This document shows, piece by piece, positions 10,651-27,893 of a stretch of DNA of 64,000 nucleotides. Origin of the DNA: Magnaporthiopsis rhizophila. Its lineage: Eukaryota > Ascomycota > Sordariomycetes > Magnaporthales > Magnaporthaceae. The position numbers and the translations under genes were made by a program. The notes beneath the pieces are model-generated. The model did not search any database and was not told the DNA's origin. It worked only from the letters and a program-made list of their open reading frames with translations. Each line of letters starts with the position of its first letter. The first letter of the stretch is position 1. The DNA is taken from positions 58,089-122,088 of the forward strand of contig PYSS01000116.1 in NCBI GenBank assembly GCA_003049465.1. The letters are read 5' to 3'.

Positions 10651-11625
10651 TCATGTAACCACCGTCTCCTTCTTCCGGAGCGAGTTGTAGTGCTCCCCGA
10701 GCCCGAAGCCGTGCCTGTAGTAGGCGAGCCAGATCTGCTTCGGAGGCTGCTGCTGCTGCTGCTGCTTTTCCCTCCTCGCAGGCTGCACGACAGCCGTCCT
10801 GCCATCGGCGATTACGTGCACCTCGACGTCGTACGTGCTCGCCAGCGCCAGCAGCTCCATGTGGCCGCCCCACTCGACGCCGTTGCCGATCTTGCGCACG
10901 TAGTCTTCGAGCGGCTCCTCGAGGAAGGGCGCAAAGTCGTCGGCGTGGCTGACGATGTACGCCGCCGCCGCCCGCCGCACCACCCTATACGGTGGCCTCC
11001 CGCCGTCGTCGTCGTCGTCGTTGCTGTTGTCGTGATCGGGCCGCCGCAGTGGTATCGACAGCGACGACAGCTGGTCCGCGACGGCCGAGAAGAGGCAGTG
11101 CCCGTCGGGCGCGATGGGCTTCTCCACCAGCGAGTGCGCCGCGAGCTCGCGCGCCATGTGCGCCGCCTCGGCGGATCGGTGGTCCACCATGTTGGACGCC
11201 TCGGCCGCCGCCGCCTCGGCCGCTGCCTCCTGCTCCGCGGCCCGCCGCGCGAGCCGCTCCTTTTGCCGGTTGCGCTTCTTGCCCGCCTGCTGGGGTTGCT
11301 GGTGCGGCTCTTCCGGTGTACTTGACGCTGACGGTTGCGCTTCTCCATCCGCAGGGGCTGCTGCAGGTGTTTCTATCGGCTCCGTCTTCCGCTCCTCTTC
11401 CTCCTCCTCGTCTGCTCCCCCCTCCTCAGCCGCCTCCCCGCTCAGGGCCCTCAGCTCGGCCTCGTGCCGCTCCTTGGTCTGGCGCTCCAACTCGGCGCAC
11501 TCGTCGTTCACGCCCTTGCGCGTCTTCTTGGTTGCATTCTTCTTTTTGCTCGTGATGCGCCCTTGGAGATCCTTCAACTCCTTACGGTGCCGTGCCTGGG
11601 CCTGCTCGAGCGACTCGGACTCCAT
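10651..11625 (-). CDS. OTU2: OTU-family cysteine protease (OTU2/OTUD6-like)
   Basis: A single exon on the minus strand; ATG at 11625 is chosen because the four codons upstream begin with TTG. The 324-residue protein starts with a charged helical segment (ESLEQAQARHRKELKDLQGR) followed by a Lys-rich, then Glu-rich and Ala-rich linker. The OTU domain occupies roughly residues 165-320. The catalytic loop is APDGHCLFSA with Cys near 176, and the catalytic His sits in GLGEHYNSL near the end. Family members are deubiquitinases; yeast Otu2 and human OTUD6B associate with ribosomes and translation initiation. The N-terminal coiled coil plus C-terminal OTU layout and length match that subgroup. Both members of the catalytic dyad are present, so activity is expected. 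The Asp/Asn third residue was not pinpointed. Confidence 0.9.
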   Translation of the reverse strand: MESESLEQAQARHRKELKDLQGRITSKKKNATKKTRKGVNDECAELERQTKERHEAELRALSGEAAEEGGADEEEEEERKTEPIETPAAAPADGEAQPSASSTPEEPHQQPQQAGKKRNRQKERLARRAAEQEAAAEAAAAEASNMVDHRSAEAAHMARELAAHSLVEKPIAPDGHCLFSAVADQLSSLSIPLRRPDHDNSNDDDDDGGRPPYRVVRRAAAAYIVSHADDFAPFLEEPLEDYVRKIGNGVEWGGHMELLALASTYDVEVHVIADGRTAVVQPARREKQQQQQQPPKQIWLAYYRHGFGLGEHYNSLRKKETVVT

Positions 11626-12373
11626 GGCCTTGCTCAACAGTTGGTTTGTGAGCGTGTCTGCGTTTGTGGGAGGGGGTGGGGGGACGTGTGTCGAGAAGGT
11701 ATTCGAGTTTAGGTTTCGTTGAGCAGAGCACGTAGCATGGGAGACGTTTTGCAGAATGGGGATGCCCTGCTGCTGGGCCGACTCGGAGAAAATATCAATT
11801 GGTTTTTTTTACACGCGTGCTGTGGAAGCTGTCGTGGTTTGCCTCGGCGGGGTGCGCGGGGCACCAGGCTCTATCAGGTCCATTAGAGTGTGGATCCAGC
11901 GACCACAAACAAAAGGGGCTCACACACCCATATCAACGAGACGAGCATCACCCCCAGTCGAGGCAAAAGACATCGATCGCTTGATGCTTGAAATACCTAC
12001 ATATTGCGCTGTTTCTGTGGGACTATCGATACAATGGCTGGTCAAATCCTCCAAACCCTCCAGCTGCTCCGCTTGAGTAGACATACGCGGTATCAGGAAC
12101 TAGACAGATGCTTGTGCCTGCCAATCTCTTTTTTTTTTCGGGGTTAAGACTCCCGTCGTCCCCTGCATGGGCTATATCGGGGAAAAGGGTCCGGACAAAA
12201 GAAAAGTGAGACTCGTGAGCGGCTAGGCGTCCCATGTCAGCCAGCCTCGCGGCGATGACTCCGTCATATCCTTCTTCTTGTAGACAACATTAAGAATAAA
12301 AGAAAAGGATATGAAACAAAAAAAAGGAATCCAAAATGAGGAACCAAAAACAATCAAGAGAAGAATAAAGAAA

Positions 12374-12404
<31 letters not shown>

Positions 12405-13013
12405 TCGCCCAAAGGGCGATCCGCCGCTCTAGCCGCACAGACGAAAAAACAACGGCAAGCAAATGAGGGCAAGAACCGAAGGCCGAGGCACGAAGCCAGG
12501 CGACTAAACCGAAAGCTTATTTCCAACCGAGACCGTCGTCTCGATAACTGGGCCGACGAGAACGAATACGGACTAAAGCCACAAGGAGCCTCCCTGACAG
12601 AAAAACATGGGCGGCTATTCCAAGCGGCACACCAAGACAAAAACGCCCCACAATTCCGACAAAGTATAAGAGTAGATGTGTAGCAAGTAAATAGGATGGC
12701 TAGGGATTGATAAGCGTGATGCGTACTCGAATGATGGCTTGCTTCGAGTACGGGGCACTCATCACAAGTGTACGTAACTGGGCCCCATTCAATCGGGACT
12801 CGAGCGATATATGTAGGAGATATATCCAGGCGGGAGAGAAGAGGAGACCGAGGCGGAGGCGGTCTGAGTAGGTAACGATGTTCGCGCAGTGGGATGGGTA
12901 ATCGTTAAAGTAGAATTGTAATATGTGGTGGACGTTGGCTGTGAAAGAGCGGCGTTGCAGTATGAAAAGAAGCGAAGGTAGAAAAACAGGCTGGTCATCT
13001 CAGACAAGGCCGC
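11626..13013. other. Intergenic region between OTU start and ApsA 3' end
   Basis: This contains the OTU promoter and the ApsA-like 3' flank. It includes a long poly-A/GA tract (about 12361-12403) directly followed by a 37-bp hairpin sequence shared with 34.26 kb. No protein-like frame was found. Confidence 0.5.
12404..12440. repeat. 37-bp hairpin-containing repeat, copy 1
   Basis: This 37-bp stretch is identical to positions 34256-34292. It begins with a perfect inverted repeat ATCGCCC-aaa-GGGCGAT and continues to CTCTAGCCGCACAG. It follows a long A-rich tract, as retroposed sequence can, but no flanking duplication was identified. Confidence 0.8.
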
Positions 13014-16000
13014 TTAAAAGCCCTTGAAAGGGTCATCGCTGCGGAAAAAGTCGTCATCCCGGTGGCGAGACGTGTAGCTGTCACGGCGACGGCTCCGGCT
13101 GGTCCTCCGGCGGGCCTCCTTGCTGCGACGACGCGCCCTCCACCGCATCTCCTCGTGCTCGTCCGGATAGTCATTGAAGGTGTTGCCGACAGAGGGGTTG
13201 GGCGCGAGGGGACTGATGAAGGCCTCCATCCGCACGGTCCCGATGGCGTCGAAGAAGTTGTTCATGGTCGCGGCGCTGGGACGCGACGACGCTTCCGACG
13301 TGCGCTGCGAAGCGCCAAAGCCCGCGTTGCCCATCCCCGACGAGCCGGTCGTGTCGATGCTGGCCCCGGCCGTGCTGTTGGTCGACTGGTGGTAGCTGCC
13401 GTTGCTGCTGCTGCCACCCCCACCGATCGGGCCCGAGAAGCCGCGGAAGGAGATTGGAGGTGGTATGTGACCGCCAGTGTTGCTGCGCTTGCGGCCGTGG
13501 ACCATGGCGTGGTTCGCCCGGTCCGTCACGCTGACCCTCGTGTCGTTGAAGCGCGGGATGAATGGTGGCTCCGCGGCGTCGCGAGACAGGTCACGCCGGT
13601 GCTGGGCATAATAGCCGCCGGCGCTGGTGGCGGGCGATCCCATGGCTTCGAGGCCTGGGAAGTCCGGGATGCTAGGCAGGCTCGGCACACCAAAGTCCGA
13701 GTTCTGAGCAGCCGACGAGGGCGCCGCACTCATTACGGACCCAACCGGCGTCACGGCCCCTCCACGTGCTATCGCCGTCCTGCCTTTGGCGAGGCGGATG
13801 GAGTCGCGGATGCCGGGACGACGCGGCTTCTGCTGCGACAACTCCAGGTCAGGCATCGCCTTGGGGCCCAACAGTGGTGGTGCCAGGTTCTCAGGCACTG
13901 CTTGGTGCGAGTGCGCCAAGAATGAAAGCGCCGTCAGCCACAGGTAGTGACGCTCACTGCTGCATGCCGTGAACTTGAGGGCTCGTTGCGGCGTCAGGAT
14001 CAGAATCGAGCGGCTGAAGACTGCTCCGTTGGCTCCCTTGGGCGGGGGGTTGTCGTCCTTGACGTCCAGGACGGACTGGATCGTGAGCTTGCGTCCAGCC
14101 TTGCCCATCAGCGCGCTGCCCGAGCTGGGCTGCTTGCTGCTCCACAGGATGGCGCGCTCGTACGGGGCCAGCCAGACCCATCGTCTGTGCCGGTCGTTGC
14201 TGCTGTCGTCCCTGCCCTGGGTCTCGCCCACGGGGCCGAATGACTTGCGCCTGCGGACATACTTGAACATCCACTCGCCCACCATCGTCTGTGCGATGGC
14301 TTCCACAACGCCAGTGGCGCCCGGCTGCGGGTAGGATGTTGCCACAGATCCGGCCCCAGTCGTGTTGTCCGTATCAGCCGTGTTGTTCGAAGGCTGATGC
14401 CTGTGCGTCGATCGGCTATACCTCGTCGATGCGCTGCTGTATCCATTGCTCCGCGGCGTGGTGATATCGTTATGGGGCAGAGGAGGCAGCACGGGGCTCC
14501 CGACCGAGTCTTCTGTGGTCGGAGAGAACGGAGGCGGCGGCGAGCGGCTGCTCCGCCTCCTGTGCCTGTGACTCCGCGGCAAGGCGGCCGCCGACCGAAC
14601 CTTGCGAACACTGTTGTTCCGCGAGGGACGGCCGGGGAAGCCGCTGCGGGTGGGACTCTGTTGACCGTCGCTTGGCGCGCTAGCACTGATCGGCGGCCGC
14701 CTCGAACTCGCGCGTGTAGGAATGGGGTACGGCGGGTCTCTAGAGTCGCTCGGATCTGGACTCTTGGATCCGTGCTGAGATGACGTACCGCCCTTGCGCA
14801 TCACGGAGAAGCGGCTGGAATTGAGAGCGGGAGGCGCCTTGTCATGTAGCCTGGACGTGGCGCCGTCCTGAACAGAGGCACGCCTGTCCTTGATGTCTGG
14901 GAACGACAGCTTCGTAGAGGGTGGACCCATCGACCTGACAGCATGCCTACCACCCTGCTTCGGCGGCAGTTGGGAATCAGACAGGGTGCCAGACAATCTC
15001 TTGCCCTTGCCGTTCGGCTTGGGCGCCGAGAGGGCAGTCCGGAACTCAGGGTCGCTGAAGTCACCGTCGGCAAACTCGTCGGCCTCGTCCGAGCTGTTGC
15101 CGTCGAACCCAGCAAACAGACTGCTGACGCGGTGAGGGCGTCTGAGCGGGGCCTTTTGGCTCGACAGCGGCCCGTCGTCGTTGTTTCCTGGGTACGCATC
15201 GTGAGTCTCGTCCACATTCATGGCCTCGCCCGCCGCCTGCGTGGGGGATGAGGGGATATCCGACAGGCTGCGTTGGGAAGTCAGCCGCCTGGGGTTCCGC
15301 GGAGGCAGGTGGCCGGGAACGGGAGTGAACTTGACGGCGTCGTCAGGCTCGGTGCTCTCGATGGCTGGCGAATTGGGCCGGGAGGTAACGGCCGACGGAT
15401 GAAGGTGACCGGGTAGCTTGTCGAGACGCTTGTCCACACGAATCTCGTCCGTTTGAACGCCACAAGACGAGACGGAGGTGGCCGGTGCCGACAGGATGGC
15501 CACCTGGCAGCCAAAGTCCTTGAAGAGCTGCGGGAGGCGCGGCTGCTTGGGCGTCGAGGGGCGGCTTGTTGGCGGGTGGATGCTGATGCTCGGGATCTGC
15601 ATGAGCCCAATCTCGGGCTTTGGAAGGACCGGAGGCGCGGGGGGAGGTGCATCTGTCTGGGTCGAGCAAGACACCGTCGCGGCGCTAGACGTCTGGCTTG
15701 CTGATGAGATCATTGCGGGTTTGGGTTTTTCGGCGGCCGTCTGCGAGCCCGTCGAGGCCATCTGGATCTGGGGAGCGACGGGTTCGACGGGCACCGGACG
15801 CGCGACGTGAATACGCTTGCGCCTCTGGTTTGCCTCGACCTCACCGTCGGCACGGGCAGGGCTTTCTGATCCGTCGTCACGCCTCATCGAGGCCCGGGCG
15901 GGTATCGCCGGCACCGCCTCGGCGATTTGGGGCTTTACGGGTTTGATCTTGGGAGACGGCGGCGGCGAGTACTGCACGGCCGAGTCCTTGTAGGTAACCT

Positions 16001-17177
16001 TGGGCGGCGGCGGAGCAGGCGTTTCCTCTCCGTCTTCCCTGATGACATCCTCGAGTCGCTCCAGGGCAGGCTGGTTCAAGAACCTGCCTCTAGCGACGCT
16101 CCCGGGCCTCATGACGCTGTCGTTGCTCTGGTTGCGCCTGTGCAGCTTAGACATGACACTCTCGCGGCTGGTGTTGCGCATGTGGTTGGATAGCACGCTC
16201 TCACGCCCATATCCATTGCCGTGATCGGTCTCATAGTCGGTAGCGTCGTCGCCATCAAAGTTCAGTTCGTCGGCCAGGGAGTGGCCGATGGCCTTGCCCA
16301 TGCTGCCACCGTTCATCATGGAGAAGCGGATGCTGTTGGTCATGCTCATGGTCCGTACACTGGCCGCGTCGTTATTGTCCCTGCCCTGATCTTCCGTGTC
16401 ACTCTCGTTGCCGGCAGCAAGCCCATTGGCCTGCGCGGCCTGGAATTGCGCCACCTCCTCGAGCAGCGTCTTCAACCTGCTCTCGGCGATGTGGACCTTG
16501 CGCTCGTATTTGCGCTTCTCCTCCTCCCAGCTCTCCTTCTCCTGAGCCCACTGGCTGTGCACCCGACGCGAGTCGTCTTCGTGGACACGCAGCCGCTTCT
16601 GGCTCGCGTCCAACCTCTTTTTGGCCTCGGCAGCAGCATCAGCGGCCTCGTCGCGTTCCCGGGCCAGCTCTTTCATGGCCGAGGAGGTACCACCCTCAAG
16701 GAGGTCCAGCTGACGCCTCAGCGACCGGTTCTCCTTGTTGGTGCCCGAGAGACTCTCCTGTAGCGACTCCTGCTCCTCTTTACTGGCATGCAGCGCAACC
16801 TCGAGGTTCTCGATCGCCTTGAGCTTCTCCTCCTGGTCCCTTCTCAAAGCCAAAATCTCCGAAACTAGGTTCGCGTGAAGGGTCGGGGTGAAACGGCGAG
16901 GGTCCAGAATGCTAATCGTCTCGTCGGTGGCGAAGTCCTTGGACGACCTCTTGGAAGCACGGTCTGCTTTGTCGGCGGTCAATGAGGGCGTCCCGGAAGA
17001 CCTCTTGCCCGGCGGCGTGACGGATCGGCGAGACTTCCTCGACCCTCGGGAGGGCGTCCGGTACGGGGTGTCGAGCGGAGTTGGCAGTGAGGCGGCGGCG
17101 GCGGCGCGGCCGACAGCCGTCGCCTCATCCTCGGTCTCCCATGTGGACATCGTCCCTGCATCCTCGTAAAACACCAT
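13014..17177 (-). CDS. apsA: ApsA/Num1-like cortical anchor with Mcp5-type PH domain
   Basis: A single uninterrupted minus-strand frame of 1387 residues from ATG 17177. Order seen: a disordered Ser/Thr/Pro-rich head, a conserved ISILDPRRFTPTLHANLVSEILALRRD segment near residue 95-120, a coiled coil to about 250, a long disordered middle with repeated SQT/TQTD-type short motifs (TGSQT, CSTQTD, CGVQTDE) and a PH domain at about residues 955-1090 (GEWMFKYVRR ... RRWVWLAPYERAILWSS ... LKFTACSSERHYLWLTAL). The basic tail ends in an Arg-rich stretch and DDPFKGF. This is the layout of Aspergillus ApsA and yeast Num1/Mcp5, which sit at the cell cortex through PH-phosphoinositide binding and anchor dynein and mitochondria, positioning nuclei. 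The TQTD motifs resemble dynein light-chain binding TQT sites, which would fit that role (inference). No intron is needed despite the length. Confidence 0.88.
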   Translation of the reverse strand: MVFYEDAGTMSTWETEDEATAVGRAAAAASLPTPLDTPYRTPSRGSRKSRRSVTPPGKRSSGTPSLTADKADRASKRSSKDFATDETISILDPRRFTPTLHANLVSEILALRRDQEEKLKAIENLEVALHASKEEQESLQESLSGTNKENRSLRRQLDLLEGGTSSAMKELARERDEAADAAAEAKKRLDASQKRLRVHEDDSRRVHSQWAQEKESWEEEKRKYERKVHIAESRLKTLLEEVAQFQAAQANGLAAGNESDTEDQGRDNNDAASVRTMSMTNSIRFSMMNGGSMGKAIGHSLADELNFDGDDATDYETDHGNGYGRESVLSNHMRNTSRESVMSKLHRRNQSNDSVMRPGSVARGRFLNQPALERLEDVIREDGEETPAPPPPKVTYKDSAVQYSPPPSPKIKPVKPQIAEAVPAIPARASMRRDDGSESPARADGEVEANQRRKRIHVARPVPVEPVAPQIQMASTGSQTAAEKPKPAMISSASQTSSAATVSCSTQTDAPPPAPPVLPKPEIGLMQIPSISIHPPTSRPSTPKQPRLPQLFKDFGCQVAILSAPATSVSSCGVQTDEIRVDKRLDKLPGHLHPSAVTSRPNSPAIESTEPDDAVKFTPVPGHLPPRNPRRLTSQRSLSDIPSSPTQAAGEAMNVDETHDAYPGNNDDGPLSSQKAPLRRPHRVSSLFAGFDGNSSDEADEFADGDFSDPEFRTALSAPKPNGKGKRLSGTLSDSQLPPKQGGRHAVRSMGPPSTKLSFPDIKDRRASVQDGATSRLHDKAPPALNSSRFSVMRKGGTSSQHGSKSPDPSDSRDPPYPIPTRASSRRPPISASAPSDGQQSPTRSGFPGRPSRNNSVRKVRSAAALPRSHRHRRRSSRSPPPPFSPTTEDSVGSPVLPPLPHNDITTPRSNGYSSASTRYSRSTHRHQPSNNTADTDNTTGAGSVATSYPQPGATGVVEAIAQTMVGEWMFKYVRRRKSFGPVGETQGRDDSSNDRHRRWVWLAPYERAILWSSKQPSSGSALMGKAGRKLTIQSVLDVKDDNPPPKGANGAVFSRSILILTPQRALKFTACSSERHYLWLTALSFLAHSHQAVPENLAPPLLGPKAMPDLELSQQKPRRPGIRDSIRLAKGRTAIARGGAVTPVGSVMSAAPSSAAQNSDFGVPSLPSIPDFPGLEAMGSPATSAGGYYAQHRRDLSRDAAEPPFIPRFNDTRVSVTDRANHAMVHGRKRSNTGGHIPPPISFRGFSGPIGGGGSSSNGSYHQSTNSTAGASIDTTGSSGMGNAGFGASQRTSEASSRPSAATMNNFFDAIGTVRMEAFISPLAPNPSVGNTFNDYPDEHEEMRWRARRRSKEARRRTSRSRRRDSYTSRHRDDDFFRSDDPFKGF

Positions 17178-24529
<7,352 letters not shown>

Positions 24530-24658
24530 GGGAGGATGGAAGAGGAGAAGTGAAAACAACGTGAAAGAACAAAGCGCAATCAAAAGAACAATTTCGTTAC
24601 ATTTTTAAGCGACCTCAGCCCGTAGACCATCGGCTCGGGCTCAACCCCGTCTCCAACC

Positions 24659-25594
24659 ATGGACGAAAGCCAAGCACAACCAAGGGACGCTGACGAGCAG
24701 CCATCAGTCACCACCGCCGCCACCACCGCCCTAGGAGGACAAATCAAGGCACTGACCTTTGACGTCTTCGGCACCGTAGTGGACTGGCGCACCTCGATCG
24801 AGGCCGCCCTCAGCCGCGCTCTGGCGGCCAAGATCGCATCGCCGGACTTTTCCTCCCTGCCGCCGGCCCTGCAGGGGCGCGCCCGGGAGCTCGTGGCGAG
24901 CGGCGGCGGCGACGACGACGGAGGAACGGCGACGACAACATGGCCCGCCGGGTTCGCAGCGCAGTGGGTAGCCAGCTACGCGCGCTTCACGCGGTCCTTC
25001 GTGCCGGGCGTCACGCCGTGGAAGGACATCGACGCACACCACCGCGACAGCCTCGCATCGCTCCTGGAGCACTGGGGGCTGGGCGGCGGCGGCGGCGGCG
25101 GCCTGTTCACCGACGCCGAGGTCGACGAGCTGAGCGGGGCCTGGCACGCGCTCGAGCCGTGGCCCGACTCGGCGCCGGGGATCCGTCGGCTGCGCGCCCG
25201 CGGCGGCTTCGTGACCGCCACGCTGTCCAACGGGAACCGGTCGCTGCTCCGTGACCTCGACTCGCTCGCCCCGGGCCTGGGGTTCGACCGCATCATCTCG
25301 GCCGAGGACTTTGGAGCCTACAAGCCGCACCCGAGCACCTACCTAGGCGCCGCCGAGGCGCTGGGCGTCCGGCCCGATCAGGTCGCCATGGTCGCTGCCC
25401 ATCTGGGGGACCTCGAGGGGGCGAGGGCGTGCGAGCTCAGGACCGTCTACGTCGAGAGGGCCGGCGAGGAGGTGTGGGGTGAGCACGAGGACCGTTACAA
25501 GGACGCCCGGAAGTGGGTGGACGTCTGGATCCCGCTGGGTAGCGACGGCTTGCTCGAGCTCGCTCGGCGGCTGGGTGACGCGGGAGCGGCTTGA
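24659..25594 (+). CDS. Haloacid dehalogenase type II-like hydrolase
   Basis: A single exon of 311 residues from ATG in AACCATGG. HAD motif I is LTFDVFGTVVDW with the nucleophile Asp at residue 35; the DxFGT form is typical of L-2-haloacid dehalogenases, whereas phosphatases have DxDxT. Motif II is the Ser in ATLSNGN, motif III the Lys in FGAYKPHPSTY, and motif IV lies in VAAHLGDLEGAR. Family enzymes hydrolyse 2-haloalkanoic acids via an aspartyl ester, though many fungal members have unproven substrates. A poly-Gly loop (GLGGGGGGGL) in the cap region and GGGDDDGG earlier are low-complexity insertions not needed for the fold. The gene begins 130 bp after the (AC)n tract, so that tract lies in its promoter or leader. 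It is convergent with ILV5. Confidence 0.88.
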   Translation: MDESQAQPRDADEQPSVTTAATTALGGQIKALTFDVFGTVVDWRTSIEAALSRALAAKIASPDFSSLPPALQGRARELVASGGGDDDGGTATTTWPAGFAAQWVASYARFTRSFVPGVTPWKDIDAHHRDSLASLLEHWGLGGGGGGGLFTDAEVDELSGAWHALEPWPDSAPGIRRLRARGGFVTATLSNGNRSLLRDLDSLAPGLGFDRIISAEDFGAYKPHPSTYLGAAEALGVRPDQVAMVAAHLGDLEGARACELRTVYVERAGEEVWGEHEDRYKDARKWVDVWIPLGSDGLLELARRLGDAGAA

Positions 25595-25847
25595 TGCTTT
25601 AGATTCACGGGCGGGCCCTACCTGCTACCTGTACACAGAGTTGAAGTGAAGTGGCGACAGGGCCTGGCGCAGCAGCAACCATGGACATTCGGGAAGACGG
25701 CATGATATAAATGAATTCGTCCATATTTGGATACCGTCGAGGTATTAATTGATATGCGATAATCATAAAAAAAAAAAAAAAAACACCAAAAGCTCACTGC
25801 CCAGCCTCTCGGGTGGACAGCTACGACGAAACTTTTGGTTTCCTTCG

Positions 25848-25985
25848 CGACGGGGGTCGAACCGGACATAAACCCCCATACGGGGGCTCGAACCGTCAAC
25901 CCAAGCGGCTAACGTAACGGAGTACAGGTAGGGTCCCGGTGTCGACTCGACCCATCCTCATAACCGCTACACCAACTTAGCGTCC
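25848..25985 (-). other. Degenerate tRNA-like sequence with duplicated T-arm
   Basis: On the minus strand, GTTGGTGTAGCGGTTATGAGG (complement of about 25956-25976) resembles a tRNA D-arm/A-box. GGTTCGAGCCC (complement of 25885-25895) resembles a T-arm/B-box, and a second T-arm-like copy sits at 25851-25865. The stems do not pair into a full cloverleaf and no acceptor helix was found, so this is more likely a tRNA pseudogene or tRNA-derived SINE remnant than an active gene. Confidence 0.3.
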
Positions 25986-26322
25986 GTTGTTCGATGTTTA
26001 CGGCAGGCAGGAACCACGTACATAAGCCCTGTGCTGTGGAGACGGCAGGAGCGACCGGAGCACGGACTGTTGAGATCGAGTTTGCATGCTATAAAAAAAA
26101 TCAAAAGACCAGACCGAGATGGATGGAACCGAAAAGAAGCAACCCTTTTTCCTTCGCGCGCAGAGACGTGAACTTTTGACCAAGCCTTTTCCCCAAAATT
26201 CCGACCCAAATAAAGACTGAGCGAGAACCCAGGTATCAGCACGCCCAGATCCCGCCACATCGCACGCTATCGGTGGAACGCTTTCCACGCCCCACCCTCA
26301 TCGCATATAATAACATCCCGTT

Positions 26323-27893
26323 TTACTTCTGGTTCTCGGGACGGAGAGAACTGTTTAGGGGATGCAGTGTTAGTGAAAGGGTCCAATGGCTCGCTATGAG
26401 CCGGGGTGGATTTGGAGTCGAGGAGAAAAAGTTGGGCACATACCGGACGGCCTTGCCTGCCCTCCAAATCTCCAGGTTGCGGATCTCCTCCATCTCGGCC
26501 TCGTACTTCTCACGGTAGTCCTTTTGGCTGTTGTACTCGAGCGAGCGCTTCGTCTCGGAGCCGTCCTTGACGGAGTCGTACAGCTGGTTGAAGACGGGCT
26601 TCAGGGCGTCCTTGAAGCGGGGCGACCAGTCAATGGCGCCACGGCGGGCGGTGGTGGAGCAGGCCTCGTACATCCAGTCCATGCCGTTGGCGCCAATGAG
26701 CGGGTACAGCGACTGGGTAGCCTCCTCAACCGTCTCGTTGAAGGCCTCCGAGGGGCTGTGGCCACGCTCGCGCAGGACCTCGTACTGGGCCAGGAACATG
26801 CCGTGGATGCCGCCCATCAGGCAGCCACGCTCACCGTATAGGTCCGAGTAGACCTCCTTCTCAAAGGTGGTCTTGTACAGGTAGCCGCTGCCAATGGCAA
26901 CGCCCAGCGCGATGGCCTTCTCTTCAGCCTTGCCGGTGACATCTTGGTACACGGCGAAGGACGAGTTGATGCCGCGGCCCTCACGGAACAGCGAGCGGAC
27001 AGTGCGGCCGGAGCCCTTGGGGGCGCACAGGATGACGTCGACGTCCGAGGGCACCTCGACCTTGGTGAGGTCTTTGAACACCGGGGAGAAACCGTGCGAG
27101 AAGTACAGGGTCTTTGGTAAACGGGAGGCGCATGTCAGCTCAGCTCTCAGTTGGATCCCTAGGAGTGACCAGGGAAAGAAGGAATTTCAAAGAAGGGCCG
27201 CGTACCTTGCCCTTGGTGATCTGAGGCTTGATATGGGGCCAGGTCTCGCTCTGGGCGGCGTCGCTGAGCAGGTTCATGACGATGGAGCCTCGCGAGATGG
27301 CCTCGTCGACCTCAAAGAGGTTCTTGCCCGGGACCCAGCCGTCTTGGACGGCATCCTTCCAAGACTTGCCATTCTTCCGCACGCCGATGATGACGTTCAG
27401 GCCGTTGTCGCGAAGGTTGAGGCCCTGGCCGTGGCCCTGGGAGCCGTAGCCAATGAGGGCGAGGGTGTCGTCCTTGAAGTACTCCTGCAGTGGTTTGGCT
27501 GTGTCAGAGACTCTTCGCGTTCACTCTTGTTCTGTGCATCTGTTGATGCTCGGTCAAGGGAGGACGTGACTCACCAGCAGCTTCTCCTTGGGCCAGTCGG
27601 CACGTTCTGGAGATATCGGACGACGATTTAGTAAAGGGGGCCCCGCCAAAAGGGGCAACATCTCAAATGACTCCTGGGCTGAGCCAGAACATACCCCAGA
27701 CCTGCTCCGGAGAGCCCGCAAAATCAATGGTCTTGACACCACGAACCTGCTGCTGGGCAGGAGTAGCTTTCCTGGCAACGGTGGTGGCCCGAACCATGTT
27801 GGCGGCGGCCACAAAGGTCCGCCTCTGCACGGCCGGCGAGGCCAATTGGCGGGCAATTGGCCGCAGGGCCTTGGAGAAGCTGCGAGCGGACAT
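26323..27893 (-). CDS. ILV5: Ketol-acid reductoisomerase, mitochondrial
   Basis: Five minus-strand exons (27695..27893, 27575..27606, 27206..27484, 26444..27111, 26323..26350) join in phase to 401 residues. The first 60 are Arg/Ala/Ser-rich (start MSARSFSKALRPIARQ), a mitochondrial presequence. The NADPH-binding segment is ALIGYGSQGHGQGLNLRDNG, followed by VRKNGKSWKDA. The KARI core follows (SHGFSPVFKD, APKGSGRTVRSLFREGRG, GYLYKTTFEKEVYSDLYGERG), with the Glu and Asp ligands for Mg2+. It converts acetolactate to dihydroxy-isovalerate in branched-chain amino-acid synthesis in mitochondria; yeast Ilv5 also stabilises mitochondrial DNA. The last intron (26351..26443, 93 bp) has no stop and keeps frame, so retention would lengthen the C-terminus by 31 residues before the usual SLRPENQK end. 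Exon 2 is only 32 bp and is absent from simple frame scans. Confidence 0.97.

Noticed and set aside
10690..11325. 211-codon plus-strand frame opposite the OTU gene
   Set aside because: Shadow of a GC-rich coding region; the minus strand holds the complete OTU domain.
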